NCBI GenBank assembly: GCA_008508345.1
Contig: QNGE01000119.1
Location: 1-64,000, forward strand
Length of the DNA stretch: 64,000 nt
Reading direction: 5' to 3'
Source of the DNA: Paragonimus westermani
Lineage: Eukaryota; Platyhelminthes; Trematoda; Plagiorchiida; Troglotrematidae
Shown: positions 58,901 through 64,000 of the stretch, in pieces
Layout of the letters: each line of letters opens with the position of its first letter
Position numbering within the stretch: position 1 is the stretch's first letter
The notes under the pieces: model-generated
Databases searched by the model: none
Seen by the model: only the letters and a program-made list of their open reading frames with translations
Told to the model about the DNA's origin: nothing
Position numbers and translations under genes: made by a program

Positions 58901-59377
58901 TCGGAAATCGCACGCTGATATTCGGAATCTTCTGTGCATTTGTTTTCGTTTTCATCTTTAATCGCATGTTGGGCCCGCGTCATATCAGTGGATGCACGAT
59001 TAGGAATGAATCTGTTTATGAGGAGTTAACGTTCCTCCCAGTCACACATACCTGTCTCCTTCCCGTTCCAGTAAGGATTGTCCACCAGCACTAATGGGTG
59101 TCCTTCGATTGCCCAAAGGCAGCTTGTCCCCATCCTGCCGGCCAGGAGTCAAAGGTATCCTTGATGGCGTTCTTGAGGGAGTCTTCTGACTATATAGCTA
59201 GTGGTAGTAGTCTCAAGACGCAAATTACCCTGCATGATGCATTTTCGAAAGCAACACAGAGGTAGTCACTGAACTATTGCTCCCTGAATTACGACTGCAA
59301 TCCAATAGTGTCCGGCACAAACTACCATCAGAACTGCTTACTTCAGACAATGAACGAACAAAACTGGAATGAGACAT
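49763..59377 (-). CDS. CDC20: CDC20/Fizzy APC/C activator, complete spliced gene
   Basis: CDC20 activates the anaphase-promoting complex in mitosis, selects substrates and is held by MAD2 in the spindle checkpoint. Seven exons in transcript order (59377-59229, 59189-59052, 59011-58762, 58008-57574, 55306-55028, 52966-52849, 49935-49763) join into 1542 nt, 513 aa plus stop, close to the usual about 500 aa. All phases agree. Landmarks: TP-rich N terminus (TPSRTPSRIPLTPG), C-box DRFIPNR, GGRILRF at the MAD2-binding KILR position, IPQMPEKVLDAPDI before the propeller, WD repeats ending VYLW-type YLW, QLW, SGSRSGHI, VAIW, RFW, VLW and RIW, and a C-terminal TRTMR where the family ends in Ile-Arg. 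The ATG is the first after an in-frame TGA near 59402. The promoter was not recognised. Fizzy-related (CDH1) is less likely because of the ILDAP and DHQAAVKALAWCPW matches to CDC20. Confidence 0.93.
49936..52848. other. CDC20 intron, little recognised
   Basis: A minus-strand frame at 51873-51586 (FVIGLNVLHQAGM) looks faintly like the end of a retropepsin (LLGMDFL-type) but lacks DTG, so it was not called. Nothing else recognised. Confidence 0.35.
52849..52966 (-). CDS. CDC20: CDC20 exon: sixth WD blade
   Basis: Acceptor tttttcttgttctgtag, phase 0 start, donor G|gtatgt, phase 1, 118 nt. It reads VSGIIWNSEYRELVTSHG and TPKNRLVLWRYPAICPVAEL, matching [38 protein letters not shown]. It is short and hidden behind longer frames in other phases, so automatic ORF listing would miss it. 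Confidence 0.93.
52967..53734. other. CDC20 intron; unexplained + frame
   Basis: A 116-codon + frame at 53139-53489 has no recognised domain and lies opposite to CDC20. Nothing else seen. Confidence 0.3.
53735..53806 (-). repeat. tRNA-derived SINE-like head
   Basis: On the minus strand, an A-box-like TAGCATAGCTGATTGAG (53799-53783) is followed 43 bases on (start to start) by a B box GGTTCGTATCC (53756-53746), the spacing of a tRNA promoter. The body after the B box continues into GAAGACAGGC... rather than a matching acceptor stem, which suits a SINE head better than a working tRNA gene. Confidence 0.5.
54598..54640 (+). ncRNA. Hammerhead-ribozyme-like core, Penelope terminal repeat
   Basis: CTGAAGA (54601-54607) fits the hammerhead CUGANGA box. 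Next come GCTTCTG-TGT-CAGGAGT, which can form a 7-bp stem II including wobble, and then GAAA (54626-54629). Penelope-like elements often carry such motifs in their terminal repeats. Stems I and III could not be drawn with confidence, so self-cleavage is not claimed. Confidence 0.5.
54857..54892 (+). ncRNA. Second hammerhead-like core
   Basis: CTGAAGA (54860-54866), stem II GCTTT-GTACC-AAGAGC-like (five pairs), then GAAA (54884-54887). It is a diverged copy of the motif at 54601, 259 bases away in the same orientation, so the two may be the ends of one Penelope terminal repeat unit. Confidence 0.5.
55028..55306 (-). CDS. CDC20: CDC20 exon: fourth and fifth WD blades
   Basis: Acceptor atcttattttag, donor CAG|gtacgc, phase 0 at both ends, 93 codons. 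EVCGLSWSTDKRFLASGAND matches EVCGLRWAPDGRHLASGGND. DHQAAVKALAWCPWKNNLLC and TGGGTTDHTLRFWN match [34 protein letters not shown]. Confidence 0.95.
55307..57573. other. CDC20 intron, nothing recognised
   Basis: 2.27-kb intron without recognised repeat or RNA gene. Confidence 0.35.
57574..58008 (-). CDS. CDC20: CDC20 exon: start of WD40 propeller
   Basis: Acceptor tcattattttgcag, donor CAG|gtgggt, phase 0 at both ends, 145 codons. MPEKVLDAPDIMDDFYLNIL matches LPDRILDAPEIRNDYYLNLV. AVALNQDIYLWNALTG, GEYIASLSWSPDATQILAVG, TSMGRVQLWN and SGSRSGHIRQHDTRVAQHEV cover blades one to three and the D-box-facing surface region. Confidence 0.95.
58009..58761. other. CDC20 intron, nothing recognised
   Basis: 753-bp AT-rich intron; no feature recognised. 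Confidence 0.4.
58762..59011 (-). CDS. CDC20: CDC20 exon: C-box and MAD2-binding region
   Basis: Acceptor tcataaacag; the first A completes Arg of the C-box, so DR|FIPNR is split by the intron. Donor CAA|gtcagt, phase 0. DENENKCTEDSEYQRAISES lies where other CDC20 proteins have a KEN box; an exact KEN is not present. GGRILRFKSDV aligns with the KILRL MAD2-interaction motif. The exon ends NRLIPQ, joining to MPEKVLDAP. Confidence 0.92.
59052..59189 (-). CDS. CDC20: CDC20 exon: TP-rich N-terminal region
   Basis: It begins after a weak acceptor (tagctatatag), one base completing the codon from 59229. QKTPSRTPSRIPLTPGRQDG, then DKLPLGNRRTPISAGG, ending EGDR at donor AG|gtatgt. It aligns with SAGRTPGRTPGKSSSK...GGDRYIPHRS of vertebrate CDC20. 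Four TP sites are candidates for CDK phosphorylation (inference from the family). Confidence 0.85.
59229..59377 (-). CDS. CDC20: CDC20 first coding exon
   Basis: ATG at 59377-59375 opens MSHSSFVRSLSEVSSSDG, a Ser-rich stretch ending VLLSKMHHAG at donor GG|gtaatt, phase 2. The next intron is only 39 nt. The start is the first ATG after an in-frame TGA; a further 5' noncoding exon or a different N terminus cannot be excluded, and the N-terminal DxxL-like motif of vertebrates is not obvious. Confidence 0.7.
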
Positions 59378-59587
59378 GAGTGGGACGATTAATATGCAGT
59401 GGATTCACCGGGGGCTGAAAGTCAACAAAAATACATTAATCGGACGTGATTTTAGTTAACGTCATGGCGCTCCATGAAGTCAGTGCTTTACTATTATAAG
59501 AAAATGTGACAACGATGGTAAACTACTTGAGGGTAAGAAAGGATACAAAAGGTGATAAACAACGACAACATTTCGAGCAAGTTGTAA

Positions 59588-59632
59588 TACTCTACGTTTC
59601 AACCACCTCGGGTGGCCTTCCTCAGGAGTGTT
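59588..59632 (-). ncRNA. Hammerhead-like core at end of Penelope element
   Basis: On the minus strand CTGAGGA (59625-59619) fits CUGANGA, GGCCACC-CGA-GGTGGTT forms a 7-bp stem II with two wobble pairs, and GAAA lies at 59600-59597. It is only about 35 bases downstream of the GIY-YIG remnant, as expected for a Penelope 3' terminal repeat. A deleted copy is at 23650-23715. Confidence 0.6.
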
Positions 59633-59665
59633 GTAATCGAAATCACCTTGACAGAGGAACAGAGG

Positions 59666-60150
59666 TCACATGGGATTTGCCATGGTTGGGTCAATTTGTG
59701 GTGCATCTGACCGGATTGGTCTAATCCTTTGCCCACTACGTGGAGGTGAGACAGATGTAGATAAGACACGTCCGTGTCTGGTGCTGTTTATCCATCCACG
59801 CCACACTGCAGACAGGGGTTTGCTATCATTGCGATTAACACAAGCATGCTGTGTGTAAATGGTGAGAGCTTCGGCATAGCACCGCTCCGCATACGAAGCT
59901 AGACCCTTGTGAATCACTCGAGCTTGATCGAAACCTACGTTGTGATTCTCTGACAGTGCATGTAGTGCGATGACCGAATCCTTCTCTAGCCTCTGAAATT
60001 GATAGGCGTGTTTAGGAGGAAACCTTGTGTGCTTCTTGTGTTCGGCAACACGTACTTTCAGTTGTCTACTTGTCTCTCCAATGTAGCTGGCGGTGTTCAT
60101 CGTCATGAAAGAGGAGCTCCGACAAGCAGAACGACACCGTACAACTCCCA
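59666..60150 (-). mobile_element. Penelope-like element, GIY-YIG endonuclease
   Basis: SYIGETSRQLKVRVAEHKKH is the GIY-YIG core (YIGETSRxLxxRxxEHKxx). ALHALSENHNVGFDQARVIH and ERCYAEALTIYTQHACVNRN follow as in Penelope elements, including the catalytic-type Glu in AERxxxEAxxI. About 115 codons remain open. The preceding Cys-rich link to RT is decayed (VVRCRSACRSSS), and no RT is found upstream to 62000. The EN part could still fold, but the element lacks RT. Confidence 0.8.
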
Positions 60151-60984
60151 GAGAAACGGCCGAGGAAAGCGTTTAAACAGAACGCCTTGGAAAATTGTGT
60201 TGCCCGCCCTAAAATCCCGTAAACGGGCAATCAATAAATGAGAATCCGTTCTTTTCGATGTCTTACATTCCGTCAGATCGCTTTTGTGTACTGCAGCTAA
60301 CGCCGCGCCACATGACAGACCATTCCTTTATAACTGGACGACGACCTCCGGAACAACTTTTTTGATGGGGCTCACCAAGCCTGGACCGATGTAGTTGAAA
60401 AGAATGCCAGACAGTCTAATTACGACCCACTGGTCGAAGAGGTTGAACTACTTTAATGTGACCCGTAATACACGTAAATCCGCTGCTCTGGTGGTCAGGA
60501 GGAAAGTTTGTCTGTCAGGTGGTCACCCATAAAGAAGTCATGTCTAAGACGCACCTGCAGAAATTACCGACATTTCCGAAGAGACCATATCCGTACCCCC
60601 CCCCCCAATCACGTCTCCGTAGAACAGCAGTGCAAGAGTATTCCTTCCATCGAAACACGAAACGCGGAACCATCTTCCGCTTCCCCTCGTAAGGATCGTT
60701 CATGTAAACTAGGAACAACCAAACAGCATCGTCTACATAGCCTGATAAACAGAGGAGTATAGGCCCATTATATAAGCCTATTACATAGTGAGACTCACTA
60801 CCAAATATTATTTCACCGAAAAATGTACGTATTCTCTATTGCTCCCCTGCGACCTACCACGTAGTGAGGGGAATGTTATCATATTTTGCTGTATTTGCTA
60901 AATCTCTGAGTTAATCCATTTACGCTTCCAATGTCGGCTCTCATTGATCAATTCTTAGATGAATGAAGCTTATCGCACGGGCCC
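60151..60984. other. Intergenic, little recognised
   Basis: Contains a run of about 13 C near 60596-60607 and short frames without known product. Confidence 0.4.
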
Positions 60985-61240
60985 ATCACTCTTCTGCTTT
61001 TGACGTGGAATCGTTCTGAACGGCTAATTTTAACCGTGTACAACAGATGGTCAAGTGATGTACTAAGAATGTCAGCTGGTTGTCCGCTACATCGAGCAAC
61101 TTGTGCGGATACCACAGCCGACTGGCGTGAGGCAGACGAAAGGTTACTTAGTGCACCAAAATAAAATCAACTACCAAAGCGTCAGCGCGAACCGATGAAG
61201 CATTGGTGTACTTGGTTATGGTGAACAGTTTAAAGGTGTA
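60985..61240 (+). mobile_element. RTE-like LINE fragment, C-terminal end
   Basis: LRMSAGCPLHRATCADTTAD near 61070-61125 corresponds to LRMPASCLPHRALFAYAATD at 9817-9877. Only this short C-terminal piece is recognisable. Confidence 0.6.
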
Positions 61241-62711
61241 GTGTACACCACTTGCCATATCACCGATTCAATATGATTTGCATACCATATTTACAAATAA
61301 CAATACAAATCAACGTCATCCGCACATTCAGTATCGGTCGATTTACTACCTGCATATGTTCCATTCCAAGTGCTTTATCCAGAACATCAATCATCACACA
61401 GCTCATTAGAAGAGACCAGACTCCCTGTAGAATACTACTCGAAACGGGGAAAATTAGGATAGCCGCCCATGAAAGCGCAATTTGCGACCAAAGGGTTTAC
61501 AACGCTTTAAGCACGTTGATATTTCGCCGCAACACTTCTACAATGTAAGCGGCTCCAGAGGGCATGTTGGACAAGCGAATCAAATGCGCATTTGTATCCA
61601 AAAATGGCCATGAATACGATGGCCCATACAAACATACCCGTGATAAGTTGCAACTGACAGATTGCAACTGACAGATTGGAAACCCACCTGTCCTTTTCAT
61701 AGTTGGCCTATTCGGTTTTTTAAAAGGCTGCATTCCGGAGTCTATGAGCACCTTGGATGTGGCAGAGATAAGGCTAACAATTCTGTGGCCTTCGGTCAAC
61801 GTTTTGGAATGACTCCTGACAAATACCATTCGCGAGGCACGTCTTCAACCACCCCTATCGAATCAAGAAGTGCGGCCCGTTCAAACATCTATCTCTTACA
61901 TAATTTTGAAAATTTCGTGGAATGTCCGGGTCTGGGCCGTTAATGCGTTACCATAATCTAAGCTATACAACCAAATTGGTGTCCCATGGAGGGTAGTCGG
62001 GAATAGTGTGATAGTACGGATGTAATATCCCTAATGTCCCCAGCCCAATGAACAGACTAAGGTCAATCGAAATGTTTCTCAAGGGGTTCAACTTATCATT
62101 TAACCTGCCGAAACAATCTGCGAAACCGTGAAATAATTCCTCCATACGGCCTCAATAATACCCAGTTGACGGTCAATGTAGACATGAGTCATGGAAAACA
62201 GCACTTGACCACCCCTGATAAAAATGGTCCTTCCGTTTCCTGAGCACGCTTGGCCTATTAATTATCACGATACTTACGCAGTGTTATGAACTGTTCTTAG
62301 GCATCAGTTCAACTGAATGCTTCGTTACCGACATCCACGGACTCTATTCAATGGACTTCTGTCACATCAATTTTGTCAGCATCTGGTACGAGGTTGGCTT
62401 CTATAGATCACCGCAATTTACCGGTTTTAAATCTAACCGATGAGTACTGGAACAATTTCTACAACCCTGACGCTTCGAGGTTGATCTACATTCTCTTGAC
62501 ATTCCAAAGTAGTGAAGCCGATGGTATCGAACATTTACAAACTTTCTACCTTCGTATGAAGCGCACGAACCGGATAAATTTAATACCTTTATCAACCACG
62601 TCGGCACACTATTTCATTTTAGAACGTCCAACATTCGAAATATTTGTACACACGCTAAAGTTGTGGATTGAACCGAAAAATGAAGTGTTCACTCGCCACT
62701 TGGTAGAGACT
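61241..62711. other. Intergenic, nothing recognised
   Basis: Frames at 61497-61829 (-) and 62373-62774 (+) were examined. Neither has a recognisable domain; the latter runs into the LINE tail below. Confidence 0.3.
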
Positions 62712-62960
62712 TACAAGCACAGCATCATCATCATCATAGACAGCAATACATCGGTGGTTCACACCAATGCTTAACTGCCACACAACCATGAAGAAAAAGC
62801 AAACACTATATAGGAAGAGAGAAGAAAAAAGGGGACGGGAAGGGACCTAACTACTGAAAATAACTACGTCCCTGTTCAAACATTCAGCATCAAGGTGCCT
62901 ACACCTTGCAAAAACACAACCGAGCTGCAAGTGAGAGTAAGGCGTCATCAGCGAAGCACA
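62712..62960 (-). mobile_element. RTE-like LINE 3' end, reverse orientation
   Basis: Reverse complement of the family 3' UTR (compare 700-962 and 10130-10368): cctgcacttacc-type start, the purine/pyrimidine block near 62810-62850 and an ATGATGATGATG tail at 62731-62716. No coding sequence attached. Confidence 0.7.
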
Positions 62961-63109
62961 GCATCAACGACAGTCCCGACCAATTCCATCACCAGCTAAA
63001 GTCGCTCATAAAACTGTGTAACCACGAAGCTGTCACCACTGAAAGTAACAACGGTGATTCCATTCAATATGTTTTCATCAGCGGTTCACACTCAAAGCAC
63101 AATCGTTAG

Positions 63110-63640
63110 AGGCTTCTTCACCAGAAGGCGCTTTCGAACAAACAAGACTGCTCAAGCTTATACAGAAGCAGTCTTAGTCACACCAAAGTGCAAATTATTG
63201 CATGCCATGTGGCTTGTCATCGGAAAACACAATGTAACCTAGCTGACGGCAAATCCACAAGCATCGGAGGGTACAGTTCCAATCTGCACGCATTATTTAT
63301 GAGTCGTCATTCTCATTTCCATGCCCAGCTAACAGTGCAACGTGTAAAAACTGCAGGAGGAAAGGTCACCTCCCAAACGTTTGCAGGGCAGCAGTCTCCT
63401 AAACAACACACTACTCTTCCCTTGAGTACCCTACTTTCTTCAATAACTATTGCCGACACACCTTGCCGTTCAAATGTTGTCACCGAACTAACAATCAAAG
63501 GAATATGCGTGGATGTTCACATAGATACTGGCAGCTCAGAGAGCAGTATCTGTGCTAGTTTTTCGACAAAAATTGAGTGTTTAGCACTCGCAGGAAAAAG
63601 TAACCATAGCACCTATATCTCTAACTAGTACCAGTATCGG
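63110..63640 (+). mobile_element. LTR-retrotransposon fragment with retropepsin
   Basis: The frame 63188-63628 contains VDVHIDTGSSESSICASFST, with the DTGSS aspartic protease signature at 63524-63538, preceded by the LxIKGxxVxxxIDTGS context usual in gypsy/BEL proteases. Upstream near 63185-63240 a Cys/His cluster (ACHVACHRKTQC) may be a decayed Gag zinc knuckle, with a frameshift. RT is not seen before the window end. It belongs to a different element from the one at 37230-39216, which lies on the other strand. Confidence 0.65.
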
Positions 63641-64000
63641 GCATTGCTTCGTCTCAATACAGTGCACGGATATCCACGACCCGCGTGTGAAATTCTCTGT
63701 TACGCCAAATCACTGCGCAGACTTCTCGAATACTCACTGTTTCTCACATTAACATCGACGGGTGCAGACTTCCCTCAGCAACGATTAGCTAACCAAACAC
63801 GATCTTAAGGACGTACAGCAGAACAATTTTTATAGTTGCGGCCCTGCTGTCTTCCGACTAGCGAATAAGAGGGTTCAAAAACAAAGAGCACTCCGATCGC
63901 TGAACGTTTGACCATGACCGCAGGTGTATGATCCAATACAGTCGAAATACTTCTGGTACGGTTCAAGCGCCTGATGTAGCTCCCAATATATCCACTGAGC
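63641..64000. other. Window end, nothing recognised
   Basis: Possible continuation of the LTR element toward RT, but no motif could be read. Confidence 0.25.

Noticed and set aside
62373..62774. 133-codon + frame
   Set aside because: Its 3' part is the reverse complement of a LINE 3' tail and the rest shows no domain.
1..64000. CRISPR arrays, bacterial operons, ribosome binding sites
   Set aside because: The window is eukaryotic; no spaced short repeats or operon-like gene packing were seen.

Overview
The window looks like a piece of a flatworm genome, most likely a digenean trematode (fluke). The evidence is eukaryotic: GT-AG introns, two animal signalling/cell-cycle genes split over many kilobases, very short introns in one gene, and a dense mix of decayed retroelements of kinds common in flukes (RTE-like LINEs with short TGA-type 3' tails, Penelope-like elements with a GIY-YIG endonuclease, and a Ty3/gypsy element). 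The species cannot be told from the sequence alone.

Two genes can be reconstructed exon by exon. On the + strand, 1978-47510 holds the 3' two thirds of a Son-of-sevenless (SOS) Ras exchange factor: the end of the PH-REM linker, the REM domain, the catalytic CDC25/RasGEF domain and a proline-rich tail with several PxxPxR/K motifs of the GRB2-SH3 binding type. The N-terminal histone-fold, DH and PH parts were not found and probably lie upstream of the window. On the - strand, 59377-49763 holds a complete seven-exon CDC20/Fizzy gene (about 513 aa) with C-box, seven-blade WD40 propeller and C-terminal tail. The two genes converge, with about 2.2 kb between their stop codons.

Layout: 1-1460 LINE debris; 1978-15560 SOS linker, REM and first CDC25 exons, carrying a LINE (7780-10368); 15793-19250 an inverted copy of 6520-8790 (including an antisense copy of a SOS REM exon), a 490-bp tandem duplication and another LINE piece; 19251-27449 a large intron with microsatellites, a second LINE clade and a broken partial copy of the next SOS exon; 27450-32599 end of CDC25 and start of the tail; 32600-42405 a large intron holding a foldback-like repeat pair, a LINE endonuclease fragment and a deleted gypsy element; 42406-47510 proline-rich tail exons; 49763-59377 CDC20, whose introns hold a tRNA-like SINE head and hammerhead-like motifs; 59588-64000 Penelope, LINE and LTR-retrotransposon remnants.

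The two genes belong to separate pathways (Ras activation downstream of receptor kinases; APC/C activation at mitosis), and nothing in the sequence suggests co-regulation. The most unusual structure is the 2.27-kb inverted duplication around three SOS exons, whose inner part is apparently identical between arms although it contains dead transposon sequence.
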